Origin: Acanthosepion esculentum
Lineage: Eukaryota; Mollusca; Cephalopoda; Sepiida; Sepiidae
Assembly (NCBI GenBank): GCA_964036315.1
Contig: OZ038479.1
Coordinates: forward strand, 54,587,246 to 54,651,245
Length of the DNA: 64,000 nucleotides
Direction: 5' to 3'
Below the pieces are notes generated by a model that saw only the letters and a list, made by a program, of their open reading frames with translations, did no database searches and was not told where the DNA came from. This document shows, one piece after another, positions 24,240-36,400 of this stretch. Within the stretch, counting starts at the first letter, position 1; each line of letters begins with the position of its first letter. A program made the position numbers and the translations under genes.

Positions 24240-26160
24240 TTGCTATGTTTCTTTACTTTAGGTTCAACCAAAATGCAGGATTGTTTTTCATAATGAAAGC
24301 TAAACATTGCTCAACCCTTTCACTTCAGTGACACTCCAACATTTAAAGCCAAATCTACCTTTCAAAACATTTTCAGTATGAGGACTAGTGAGATAACACA
24401 ATGTTATTGTAATGTCATCTCTGATAACACAAAGAGATTTTTTCTCAACAAATTTATTTTATCATACAACACAACTGCATAGAGGACCCACTCACATTAT
24501 AACACCCTCTCCAAGTTTCCGATAGGATCTTTGTTTAACACACCATCAATATATACTACTGTTATAACAATGTGGACTCTATTCTGAAATTCCGCCATAA
24601 CATTGTACATGCTATTTTTACTGAGTGGGTAGGTGGAGCTTGTTGTCATTGTGAGTATTTGGTAGGAAAGGAACAAAAAAGGATTGAGATTTCAACAATG
24701 CGTATTGGTGAAAATTCAGAATATGTACATAGCTGTGTGAAAGGTAGCAAAAATTATTCATATGTGATTCCTTGGTTGCCATTGGTAATGAAAGCAATTA
24801 GACATAAAGAGGTTTTTGGTAGGGCCAGGAGTTGACTGTTTCCAGGGTTGGCTGTCTGAGGTCAAAGGGGGTCAAAAATAGGTGTGGCATTCATGTAACA
24901 AGGCTGAAATGTTGAAACTAAGCTATCTGTCGTGAGCATGGAATGCTGTTTTTATATCTTTGGTTTAATAGGCATAAGCTTCCAGAGATATCTTTTTCTT
25001 TTTGGCAGGAATGTTAATGTTAGACAATAGCATTTTTTGATTTTTGCAGAGATTCGTTTTGTGGACTGGATGTGACAACTTTTTTATGTTGTGATTTGCT
25101 TTCTTGGTACTCACTTCTGGCTATGTCTGGTGTCATGTGTTTGTGAATCAGAAGGAGATCTATATTAAAGAGTATAGCATGAATATATATACAGAATGCC
25201 GTTGTGCCTCTGTCATCTTCTACACAAACTGGATGTTGACCGCTCAATGTCCCAATGAAGACAGCGTGAATACATTCTCTGCACATCGGCTCCACACATA
25301 CATCCGCTTTAACCAAAACAAAATGAACAATATATTATGACCAGTCAGAGCCACTTGCATTCAAAAACCAAATCTTTAATTTCAAGCTTACTGAATGCTA
25401 TATATACCCAAATTCAAAGCAACCGAAAACAGACCAGTGTTTGATGTTAATATTTACATACTGAAACAGATCAACATGATACAGATGTCAACACTGATAC
25501 ACTGAGAAAGAAAAAAGTCACTGACAATGACAGGCACCACCATTATCTATTTCAATTCCAATTTCACAATGCTCTCTTGCTGCTGCCTTAGCAACAGATA
25601 GAAGTTAATAGTTTTTGTATACATTTAAATAAATACCCATACTCAATATCCTCTTTTGTTTGATGCTTGGATTTACATTTGCCAAAGTGGAGAAGGAATT
25701 AACAACAACAACAAGCTTCTGTCTTCCAGGATACCCATTTCCACCTCTGTAACAATAGCTTGGATCAAACTTTCTAGAATTCTCTGGCAAATAATCTACA
25801 CAGAAGTCTCAATAGGGAGTCTCTTAAGTTTAAATATTCCCATCTGTGTGTGGATAGCAATGCAATCAATGGGTTTTTTTTGCCTTGAATCACCAGTTGA
25901 TACTTATGAAACAAGCTACATGATGACTGTTTTCCTAATAAATCTTCCATCATTATCAGTGGGTTGCAATCGATCTTTGCAACTTGATTGATGATGGTAA
26001 ACTTATTATAAACACTGAGTGGAATTGTAACATATGTCTTCACAAGTGGAACAATTTCTGCCTGCTTTGTCTGCAAACTTCACTGATGTTCCAATACACC
26101 TCTAGTCTGTAAACGACTTTCCCCACTTTTGATTCTAGAAATCTAGCAAACTGGACATGA
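24240..26160. repeat. Diverged duplicate of the 6250-8120 intergenic block; no gene
   Basis: Shares many phrases in order with 6250-8120 and parts of 41080-42000, including a TGGGAGCAAAATG-free stretch ending in TGTTTGATGTTAATA and the repeat GCTTGGATTTACATTTGCCAA near 25670. The 87-codon frame at 24572 and the frames near 25020-26076 are not conserved between copies, so I do not call them genes. Confidence 0.5.
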
Positions 26161-26189
26161 TTAAAAGCATTTAGACATGGCTTTCACTT

Positions 26190-27070
26190 GCAAAAATATT
26201 GTTGTTTCCAGGATTTCTCTAGCAACCAATTCTTCCTGGAATACTTTAGGGAAATTCATTTGCTGCTGGGTAAAGTTCATGTTAATCTTTCTCCAGTTGA
26301 GCTGCAACTTAGATAACCAATACTGTTGAATGAGACTTGAAATCTTGTCAAGCAAAATGATTCTTGCATTCATTTGTATATATCCATGTTGCTCCTCTGC
26401 TTATTCCAGTCTAGTTCTGCAATGAGGACTATTTATGAGGAGCCTCCTTCATGGTTCATTAAACTAATTCATGATACTTGCATTCATTTGCATATTTTAA
26501 CAATGAAATGAAAACTGATCTCTTTAAACTGCTCTTTATTTTGCATATAATCTCTTCAATGTTTATATATTTCTCTCTGATGAATTCTACTGTTGCAACA
26601 CATTTAGATCACAACTCATCTAATGGGATCAACTTCTTCAGAACAATGTTAATTGTTCTTATTATTTTTACCCTTTGGCATAGCTTACTCTCTTTTCCAA
26701 TTCTAATTTAAGAGGCAAACTTTCAAATTGTGTGCAATACTGTGCTTTCAAAATCAACATCCACTATTGCGATGGAGGTGTTTTTAAATGTGTTAATTTT
26801 CACTGTTGTAGCACATTTTTTATTCACTTATGATGGCATTTCTTTTCACACTTTATACATCGACACAATGTTTTCCTTTACGCAATTTCTTTGATCTTTG
26901 ATATACAATTTACATCTGTTTTTACTGGAAAAACTGTGGGGATTCAGAGAGTCATGAGCAATGAAAGAAATGTCATTCCTCCTCGGTTCTATAATCAGTG
27001 CTTAACGCACTGGATAAAGTTGAAATGCCTGATATATAGTGCATGAGTAAAGAAAGATTGCACACCTACC
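26190..27070 (+). mobile_element. Mariner-transposase relic, tandem copy 1
   Basis: Runs from ATATTGTTGTTTCCAGG to a point within the transposase, near CACACCTACC. Close to 26950 the plus strand reads RVMSNERNVIPPRFYNQ, matching the SNEG-VMPPHFF segment between the first and second catalytic aspartates of mariner transposases. Broken and truncated. An adjacent copy starts at about 27080 in the same orientation. A 77-codon hydrophobic frame (26478-26711) is discussed as a finding. Confidence 0.65.
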
Positions 27071-27079
27071 AAAAAATAT

Positions 27080-28175
27080 TGTTGTTTCCAGGATTTCTGT
27101 AGCAACCAATTCTTCTTGGAATTTCATCTGTTACAGAAGTTGTCATGCTGTTAATCTTTCCCCAGTTAAAATGTAACTCAGCTACCCAATAAACTCTTGT
27201 CAAGTCAAAGAATTGATGAGGAGCCTCTTTCCTAGTTCATCAACCTAATTCATGATACTTGCATCCATTTGCACCATATTTCAATATGAAAACTGATCTC
27301 TTTAAACTGCTCTTTATTTTGCATATAATCCTTTCAATATTTATATATTTCTCTCTGATGAATGTTACTGTTGCAACACATGTAGACCGCAACTCATCTA
27401 ATGGAATAAACATCTTCAGAATGATCTTAATTGGTCTTGCAATTATTTTTGCCCTTTGGCTTGGCTTACTCTCTTTCCCAATTCAAATTTAAGACTCAAA
27501 CCCCTACTTTCAAATTGGGTGCAATAGCACTGTTCCCAAATCAACATGCTCCATTGTTATGGAGGAGTTTTTAAATGTGTTAATTTCACTGCTGAAGCAC
27601 ATTTTTTATTTCATTATGATTGTATTTCTCTTCACACTTTATACATCCAGAACTGGTTTTCATTTATGCAATTTCTTTGATCTTTGATATACAATTTACA
27701 TCTGTTTTTTACTGGCGGAAAACTATTATGATTCCTAGAGTCATGAGCAATGAGGTAAATGCCATGTCTCCTCACTTCTTTAATCAGTGGTTAAAGTGTT
27801 GGATTAAAGGTTGTGAGGCCTTGGATGCAGTGCATGAGCAAAGAAAGATTGTACACCTACCAACAAGACTCTGCACCATCTTATAAGGCCAGGATAAACG
27901 AAGAACAAATTAGTTACATCCTTCATGACCTCATCTACCCAGACATATAGCCTCTTAGCTCTCCAGACCTGAATCCATTGAACTATTGCATATGGGGTGG
28001 AGAGACAGAATCAACATTATAAAATATCTGAAGTCTGCCATAACTCACACAATGTCCAAAATATATAAAGATCATATGATTTGGGCAGGTCAACATTTTA
28101 GGTAACATATTGAAGTGGCCATTGCTTCTAACTACAGATTCATTGAGTACATGCATCAAGAAGAGTTTCAAGATT
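27080..28175 (+). mobile_element. Mariner-transposase relic, tandem copy 2 (catalytic region)
   Basis: Same start as copy 1 but extending through the catalytic core. It shows IPRVMSNEVNAMSPHFF near 27730, a frameshift, QQDSAPSYKA (second catalytic Asp) near 27860, and SSPDLNPLNYCIWG near 27960, where the third catalytic Asp is present in PDLNP. It ends with LKSAITHTMSKI and the terminal IEVAIASN-like segment near 28110-28150. About 32 residues separate the two Asp, close to the DD34D mariner spacing given the indels. Multiple stops make it non-functional. Confidence 0.85.
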
Positions 28176-28692
28176 ACTTGGACAAATTTTTCCCATCAGG
28201 CAACTATCTAGGCAAAGGAAGTCAGCTTAAAAGTCCATTTTTCCAAAATTCTATTTTATCAAGGTAAGCCTTTAATAAAGAAGGAAAAACAATAGTCCTT
28301 TATATTTCAAAATTTTTGTAATTTCTTCTTGTTTATTAGTAACACTCAAATGGAAAGTCAATGACTGCATAATTGCTTCCTGTAACACTCAAATGAGACA
28401 AAAGTAACCTAAAGTGAAAATCAGGGAAATGAATGAAATATAGAGTAACATATTTCTTCAGTAGAATAAGCTTCTATGTCACATAAATCTCATGTAATAT
28501 TTAAACAAAAGAAAAATAGGAAAAGAAAAGTTAATCATGATTAATATCATTTGAGATGTATAAGAAGTATGAACAATATAAAAAGTTAAGAATACTTTTC
28601 TCAAAACTGTTTAAAATGTCAAACAGCTGTAAAATGCTTACATAAAACAAACTTGCTTAGTTTAATATCTGTCTATATTTCTGAGATGAGGT

Positions 28693-29087
28693 ATTATGTA
28701 CACTATTTACATTATTCGGACTATTGTCCTCATCTTTGTCACGATTTGTATGCTCCGGCCTTCTTCAGGTGGTTGGAATGTCAACCTGAACCCTTTATTT
28801 CGCTCACTGTTCTAGTTCCATGTGCCATGTTTTTAATGGATGTCAGTTATCTCCTGTTAATTCCCCTCTCCAAGTTCTCCACTGCCTTAACTGAATATTG
28901 AACTCACACTGTTTGCGTCCTGTCACTGGATCTAACCAACACCTTTATCTACCCCAGTGAGTGAAATAAAGGGTTCAGTTTGACATTCCAACCACCTGGA
29001 GGCCAGAGCGTACAACGGCTGAAATGTTGTAAGAAATATGGTGACAAAGATGAGGACAATAGTGCAAATAATGTAAATAGTGCTTAG
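28693..29087. mobile_element. Head-to-head pair of family A SINEs
   Basis: 28693-28949 is a minus-strand family A SINE: tail phrase TTATTCGGACTATTGTCCTC, body GGCCTTCTTCAGGTGG, tRNA-like head GTCACTGGATCTAACCAACA. At 28950 it is joined directly to a plus-strand copy that lacks the head and starts at CTACCCCAGTGAGTGAAATA, running to AATAATGTAAATAGTG. The two form an inverted repeat of about 135 bp. Similar head-to-head pairs occur at 42008 and 58895. Confidence 0.85.
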
Positions 29088-31599
29088 TTTAAATTCAATT
29101 TTTTTTACAGCTAAAGCCAGCATTAGATAAATATCCATCTGTCATCAAGCTGTCAAACACATCTACTAAAATAAACATCTACTGCTGTGTTAAAAGAATG
29201 CATCTATGCAATATTTAACACTTCAAGTAGATAACAGTTGATTCAAATCAGATTAATTATACTTTAAATTAGCTAATATTCCTGATATAAAGCTTCAGAA
29301 AAGTAGACATAGATTTTTTTAAAATGGTGCAAAAATCAAATTTTTTAGAAAAAAATACAAACAAACGCATTCCAGTCAATTTAATTTTGAAATTGAGCAA
29401 ACTATTTTGCTTATTGGAAATATTAAATTTAATCTATCAACTAATTAATAGAAAAATAAAGAAATTAATCTTTAATAATGTCCGTTTGAATTGTGCTAGA
29501 ATAAAAACTCAATATAAAATGTTAATGGTATTTTTCTCAAAAGTTTTCAAATCTCTAAAACATTATTCTTTTTATTATATTTCCGTGCAAAACAAAGTCA
29601 GTTTTGACAAAATATGAGCATACATCCCTATGGAAATTATGATATTAAAACTAATAAAAAGAAAATTCATTTAGTTATTGAATTGATGGTTAAATTTACA
29701 TTTACTTGTGGGTACCTTTAGCTACTAATCATCTAAAACAACTCCAAACAGCATGGATACTTACCATGAAACCCATACTTCCATATTTCAAAAAATTAAT
29801 GTCAACATAATTTAGAATTCTATCTTTGCATTTTCTTTTTGATCTTCCCTAGAATAATAAAACCAAACAGCTGTAAAATGATAAATTTAAATGATATTTG
29901 AAAAAATTTCCAATGAAAATAGATATGAAAAAGTATAGAATTATATTGCAAAAATCTATATCAATTTTTCACAATATATATATATATATAAAAGATATTT
30001 ATTGTGCTTTTGGAGAAAAAAACATACAGTTTGGACAAATTTTAAATAAATTTAATCTATTATCTAATTATGAATAGAAAAATAAATTAATCTTGAATAA
30101 TATCCTTTTGAATTATATAAGAATTAAACATGATATAAAAAGTTAATGGTATTTTTCTCAAAACTGTTCAAATGTTTAAAATATTATTCTTTCTGTGAAA
30201 ATGAAAGTCAGTTTTGACAAAATACATGCATACAAGATGATGGCAATTATGATATAACTAAGGCCATTAAAACTAATAAAAAGAAAATTTGTTTAGTCAT
30301 TGAATTGATAATTAAATTTACATTTATTTTTTATGCCTTTAGATCCTAATGTTATAAATCATCTGAAACAACTCCAAATAGCATGCACACTTAACAAACC
30401 CCTACTCTCATATTTCAAAAAATTAATGACGTCAATATTATTCATAATTCTATCATTGTGTTTTAATTTTGTTCTTCCCTAGAATAATAAAATCAAAAAT
30501 ATATAAAATGATAAAGTTAACAATTCTTTTAAAGAATGTTCAGGCAAAAACAGTACAGAAATCTACATATAAAATTCTTCAAAGACATCTTTATTTTATA
30601 TCAAGTTTTTCATCAACACACAAGATCTGAAAGAGTTTAGAACTGTATTGCAAAAATCTATATCAATTTTTCACAAAGTTATTGTGTTTTTATAGAAAAC
30701 AAAAAATGCCAGTTTTGCTAAATTTTAAAAACACCCATTTTTGGCATTGGCTAGTACAGGGAATATATTCTTTATAAAAATGGAATTATAAAAAGAATCC
30801 TTTAAAATACAATTTTGCATATTTCCTTGTGTGTCTCCTAAAGCAAGAATTGTGTTCACATGCAAAAGGGATACAGTTAAGTGATTGTATCATTCTGACA
30901 TCAGGACCAAACATATGGTGGATATGATCAAGAAGTGGTCCATTTTTATTAGTTAGGAACAAATCCCAGCATGCATCTATACAATTTATCTATAAATTTG
31001 GAGAGGATATTTTCAGCAGTCATTCCTACAGCAATAGTAACAAAGAAAATTAATATTTTCAATAAGAAAAATACTTTGGTACATTTCAGAACAAATTTAA
31101 ATTGATTGGAATCTTTTTTATTTATCTGTAAAATCTATAAATACATCCACACAGATTTGTTGACACTAAAAAATTTTCTTGATAACAATATCCTTCAAAA
31201 ATAAAATATGCTTTTCTTAAATGATATTCTTGAAAAAAAGAAGTAAAGTTTAATCTCCATTGAAACAAATATTACTTTTTTTTACTGTGAAACTTTGCAG
31301 AAAAGCATTTTGTTAGTGATATTGGAATAGATGTATTCACACAAAACTCAGCAGTGTGTTTGCATGTATTGGATCATATATGCCAATATTAGAAATGTAG
31401 ACACCAACAAAATACAAATATTGTTTCTTTTATTACTGTTTATATGCAGTTCAATGATGCTGGCATCTCTAAAACTTCAGACATGCAAGTTTCACAAGAA
31501 CAATGTTTCTCTCTGGTCGAGATTTGAACATGATGCAGTACATTTGACTTTTCTACAACTTAAAGTCTAGAAAATATGTACACACACTATATATCCTGT
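29088..31599. other. AT-rich intergenic DNA, left flank of ZNF unit 3; no gene
   Basis: Internally repetitive: the block near 29360-29600 recurs near 30050-30330, and AGAATAATAAAA-CAAA near 29850 recurs near 30480. 30520-30860 matches 13440-13790 of unit 2. A short (TA)n lies near 29973. No coding sequence can be supported; the 97-codon frame at 29324 is AT-rich and not conserved. Confidence 0.55.
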
Positions 31600-31747
31600 G
31601 TGTGTTTGAATATGGCAGTCCAAAGATGGAAATAGAAATCCAGAAATTTCAGAAAAATATGATTTCTTTCAAGTGTGTATTCACATATAGCACTTCAAAC
31701 ATGACTTACATGAAAATACATCTGCACAAACTTCACAAGTATGTGAT
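31600..31747 (-). pseudogene. Degenerate C-terminal fingers, ZNF unit 3
   Basis: Continues 3' of the unit 3 stop codon as damaged C2H2 repeats, homologous to 15930-16191 and 48190-48342. The frame is lost and the cysteine/histidine pattern is only partial. Confidence 0.65.
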
Positions 31748-33133
31748 TTATCGAAAGTGTGTTTGCATATGGCGCTTCAAATGCGGCTGCTGTGAAAATG
31801 AAGATCCACAAATTTCACAAGTATATGGTTTCTCTCCAGTGTGTGTTTGCATATGACGCTTCAAAGATGACTTTGCTGAAAAAAAAGATCCACAAATTTC
31901 ACAAGAATATGGTTTCTCTCCAGTGTGTGTTCTCATATGGAGCTTCAAATTTGTCTTTTTTAAGAATGCAGATCCACACACCTCACATGAGTATGGTTTC
32001 TCTCCACTGTGTGTTTGCATATGGCACATGAGACCTGATTTCATGGAAAATGCAGATCCACAAACTTCACAAGAATATGGTTTCTCTCCAGTGTGTATTC
32101 GCATATGGCACATGAGATCTGATTTCCTGGAAAATGGAGATCCACAAACTTCACAAGAATACGGTTTCTCTCCAGTGTGTGTTCGCATATGGCATGTAAG
32201 ATCTGATTTCCGGCAAAATGCAAATCCACAAATTTCACAAGAATATGGTTTCTCTCCAGTGTGTCTTCGCATATGGCACTTTAAATAAGCATTCCGTGAA
32301 AATGCTGATCCGCAAACATCACAAGAATGTGGTTTTTCTCCAGTGTGGGTCTGCATATGGCACCTCAAAGTTGACATTCCTGAAAATGCAGAACCACAAA
32401 TTAGACAAGAATATGGTTTCTCTCCAGTGTGTGTTCGCATATGGAGGTTCAAATTGGTCTTCGCAGAAAATGCAGATCCACAAACTTCGCATGCATATGG
32501 TTTCTCTCCAGTGTGTGTTCGCATATGGCGGAAGCGATCTGATCTCCTAGAAAATGCAGATCCACAAACTTCACAAGAATATGGTTTCTCTCCAGTGTGT
32601 GTTCTCATATGGCACTTTAAATAAGCATTCTGTGAAAATGCAGATCCACAAACTCCACAAGAATAAGGTTTCTCTCCAGTGTGTGTTTGCATGTGGCATA
32701 TGAGAGCTGACTTCCTGGAAAATGCAGATCCACAATCTTCACAAGAATGTGGTTTCTCTCCTGTGTGGGTTTGCATATGATGCATCATTGCTGACTTTGC
32801 TGAAAATGCAGATCTACAAAGTTCACAAGAATATGGTTTCTCTCCAGTGTGTGTTCGCATATGGCATTTCAAATGTGGCTTAGTTGAAAGAGCAGATCCA
32901 CAAACTTCACAAGAATAGGGTTTCCCTCTATTGTGTGCTCGTATATGGTTCTTCAAAGTTGATTTCATGGAAAATTCAAATCCAGAAACTTCACAAGAAT
33001 ATGATTTCTCTCCAGTGTATGTTTTCATGCAACCTTTCAAAAGGCTTTTTGCTGAAAATGCAGATCCGTGAACTTCATTAGAATGTGGTATCTGGCTAAT
33101 ATGTGTTTGCATATGGCATATCAAATGTGGCAT
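31748..33133 (-). CDS. C2H2 zinc-finger protein, unit 3 (14 intact fingers, 461 aa)
   Basis: An open minus-strand frame. The first three repeats are damaged: half a finger after the Met (MPHLICHMQTH), then one with both Cys lost (NEVHGSAF), then one with the second Cys changed to Ser (CEVSGFEF). Fourteen intact C-X2-C-X12-H-X3-H fingers with TGEKPY linkers follow, ending HMQTHFR-stop. Predicted nuclear DNA-binding protein without an effector domain. Unlike units 2 and 5, the position that should carry the initiator is disrupted. Between the acceptor (33289/33288) and 33133 there is an in-frame TAG, a deletion of about 14 bp and a 2-bp deletion, so the first ATG of the exon opens only a short frame. 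Translation would need a downstream start. This may be a gene in early decay. Confidence 0.8.
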   Translation of the reverse strand: MPHLICHMQTHISQIPHSNEVHGSAFSAKSLLKGCMKTYTGEKSYSCEVSGFEFSMKSTLKNHIRAHNRGKPYSCEVCGSALSTKPHLKCHMRTHTGEKPYSCELCRSAFSAKSAMMHHMQTHTGEKPHSCEDCGSAFSRKSALICHMQTHTGEKPYSCGVCGSAFSQNAYLKCHMRTHTGEKPYSCEVCGSAFSRRSDRFRHMRTHTGEKPYACEVCGSAFSAKTNLNLHMRTHTGEKPYSCLICGSAFSGMSTLRCHMQTHTGEKPHSCDVCGSAFSRNAYLKCHMRRHTGEKPYSCEICGFAFCRKSDLTCHMRTHTGEKPYSCEVCGSPFSRKSDLMCHMRIHTGEKPYSCEVCGSAFSMKSGLMCHMQTHSGEKPYSCEVCGSAFLKKTNLKLHMRTHTGEKPYSCEICGSFFSAKSSLKRHMQTHTGEKPYTCEICGSSFSQQPHLKRHMQTHFR

Positions 33134-33480
33134 CTGTGAAAGTGCAGATCCACAACCTTTACAAGAATATTGTTTCTCTCAAGTGTGTTTTCATATAGTA
33201 CTTCAAAACTGTCTTTGTTGAAAATGCAGATTTGCACACTTTGCAAGATTGAGGTTTTTCTCCATACTGGAATTCTAATGTGACTTATCTAGAAAAGTAG
33301 AGTCACATATTTCAGAAGAATATGGTTTCCTTCCAGGACTTGTTCACATATCTTTAAATGTGACATAAAATAAAAGACAGACACACAAACTTCACAAAAG
33401 TGTAATTTCTCTCCAGCGTGAATTTACATATGACTCTTCAAATGTGACTTCACTGAAAATGCTGATCCACAAACTTTACT
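33134..33480 (-). pseudogene. Frameshifted fingers upstream of unit 3 array
   Basis: Recognisable fingers (for example [22 protein letters not shown] near 33200) are out of frame with the main array because of a 2-bp deletion in a linker. The finger above lacks about 14 bp. Further up, past the acceptor CTACTTTTCTAG at 33289, lies the shared HM-TGA finger and one more eroded repeat to about 33480. Confidence 0.72.
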
Positions 33481-36400
33481 AGAATATTGTTTGTTCGAGT
33501 GTGCTTTTCCTTATTAAACATAAATCATAAGAAGGGTTTGCAAAATTAACATAAACATAACTTCTGTTTAATGTTTACTCATATGTAACACTAAAAGATA
33601 TACCAAGCATTTTGGAGTACATGATATTTTTCAGTTAATTTGATGCTTTGAAAAATATAGATATAGAACCTTACATGAATATGGCAGCATGATGGAAAGT
33701 TAGAATTCTTGTTTTCTTTCAATTAAATTCTCAGTAAGAACAGTTCTTATGAATACTATGATTTTCTGTTCAGGCAAAAGATCTGTGAAGAAAAAGTAAT
33801 GAGATATTTAACAGAGGCAATGAACAATATTCAAATCAGTTCATATTCTTAACAGATACATTTAGCTATATATTAAGGATAACTGAAATAAGTACAGGGA
33901 CACAATAATGCAGGAAGGACCAATAGAAAAATCAATGTTTATCTTCAATAATTTCCTTTTTGTTGAAAAACAATATGCAAGTATTACAATGGTATTTATC
34001 TGAAAAATTTTCAAATGTTTAAAATATTCTTTATGAATACTTTTTCCATTTGTAAACAAATTCAGTTTCAACAAAAGACAAGCAGACAACAGCAGAGCAA
34101 TTATGATATAAGTTGAATAAAAATAAAAATAAATGAGGTAAAAAGCATTAAACTTAAAGCATAAAGAGAATGATGACTCAATTTCAAATATCAAGTAATA
34201 AAGTATTTTTGATTTTACACAAGTTGTATAAATCTAGATGGTGATTTCAATCTGGAAATTATTAGTTTGTTTATACTTATTAAAAAAGTTTTTGAAAATA
34301 TATATATAGAACTTTACATGAATATGGCAGCACATATGTATCTCTGTTCTTGATGGCAAGTTCAAATTCTTGTTTTCTTTCAATTCAATTCTCAAAAATA
34401 ACAGTTTTCATGAACATCATGATTTTCTGTCCAGCTAAAACATCTGTGAAGAAAAAGCAATGAGACATATTTAACAGATAGCAAATCAGTTCACACTTTA
34501 AGAGACACATTTTGCTATATATTAAGGATAGTTGAGATTCAGCACAGGGACACAATAATGTATCAGCCAGGAAAGATCAATACAAAAATCAGTCAGTTCA
34601 TCTTAAATAATTTCCTTTCATGTTGAAATACAATATGCAAGTACAATGGTATTTTTCTGAAAAATTTCAAAATGTCTAAAATATTCTACAGAGATTTTTT
34701 CCGCTATTAAACAAACTCAGTTTTTACAAAAGACCAGTAGACAATATCAGAATGATTATCATATAAATAAAGAGAATAACAATAAGGAAAAAAATATTCA
34801 TTTAGTCATGAATCTTGAAATGAGGCAAAAAGCATTAAATTTGAAGCATACTGACCTAGAAAAGATTTTACTTTAAGGAACAGAGAATGAGGAATCAATG
34901 AAGTATTTCTGTTTTTTTTCTTCAAAAGTTCTATAAATAAAGATGGTGATTTAATTTTGGCAATTATTAGTTTGTTGATGTGAATCAAAAATTACAACTG
35001 AAAGTCAGCAGAATGAAAAAAGATCTTTGTGCCATTAAGGAGAAAATTCTGATATAAAATCAATCTATATCAACTCTACAGAAACAAAAATGTTTGTGAA
35101 AGAGATATTATGAAAACTTGTTTACTTTCAAATAGTTAATATAATATGCACCAGGACATCTTTTATGGAAACAAAAAATTATATAAAATAAAAGCATGTC
35201 TTTCAAATTCTGATACAAATCAACTAAGTAGTGGTGCTGCATAAACTTTCCAGCTTTAAATAAATCACAAGAAATATTTACAGAAATTTTCATTTGAAAT
35301 TTTGTAAGGAAAAATGCTTTATGTAATTACCAGAGCAAATTCATTTAATTATAAAATGGTAATTGCATGAAGTCTTACATATTTTAATGATAGAACTATA
35401 GAGAAATTCTGAATGTTATTGAACCAAATACTATAGGATATACATAAAGGGTGATTCATATCATATTGCGAAGAAATGTTCATATAAATATTTCTCTTTT
35501 GTACAAACTGTTAATATTTTCACAAAAGCACCTCATCATAAGTGTTTTAAAATTAAAAGGTAAATCATAGCAAGTGTGAGCACATAGCAGTGTTAAATTT
35601 GCCAAATTTGATTTTAAAATGCCTAAGAACTGTAACAATTGAACACAGAAATTATTTTCCATTTAATTAATACTAGGGACCTCCCTCAAAAACATGATAC
35701 CTAAAGTTTAAAATGAATTTTCAAAACTGGAAAGAAACCTTTCTTGAAGGTTTGAAATAAAAGTTTCTTTATTTTAGTTTTAAATTTAAGCTAATAGGTG
35801 AAATTTAATATTACCAATACTCAAAATACTTTGCTCTATTTCAAAAACTAATTTAAAGTGACTGAAATGAGGGTTTTTTCTTTTAATAAATAATTGATTA
35901 GCACACTTTTTTAGTCATCTATCATTGCAATAGAATTCTCTTTATTAAAAACCTTCCAAAAATAAAATATGCTTTTCTGAAATTTTAGTTGAGGAATATT
36001 AGTTACTTTAAAATGTAATTAATTTGATTTGAAAGAAATATCATGTATTTAAGTTTAAAATATTGCAGAAATGCATCTTTTAACCTGACAGTTGCTGTGT
36101 TGTTCTAATGTTGTTCTACAGAGAATTTAACTGGAAAACTTAATTCAAGAAAAATGAAGTAAACTGCTTTTTTATATAATTTAGGAAAATATTATCTGTA
36201 ATCTTTTATTGAATTTTAGAAATGTTAACTGTAAATTTACCATAATCCTCACTCTTATTTTCTGATAATGTTATGTATGGTCTGCCATACAAAAATCAGC
36301 ACTTAGACAAAAAAAATTCAAAATTCTTTTAAAAATAATGGTGTTTGAAGATTAATTAGTAATAAACTTTTTCCATTTACAATTAGTAAATATAGTTTTC

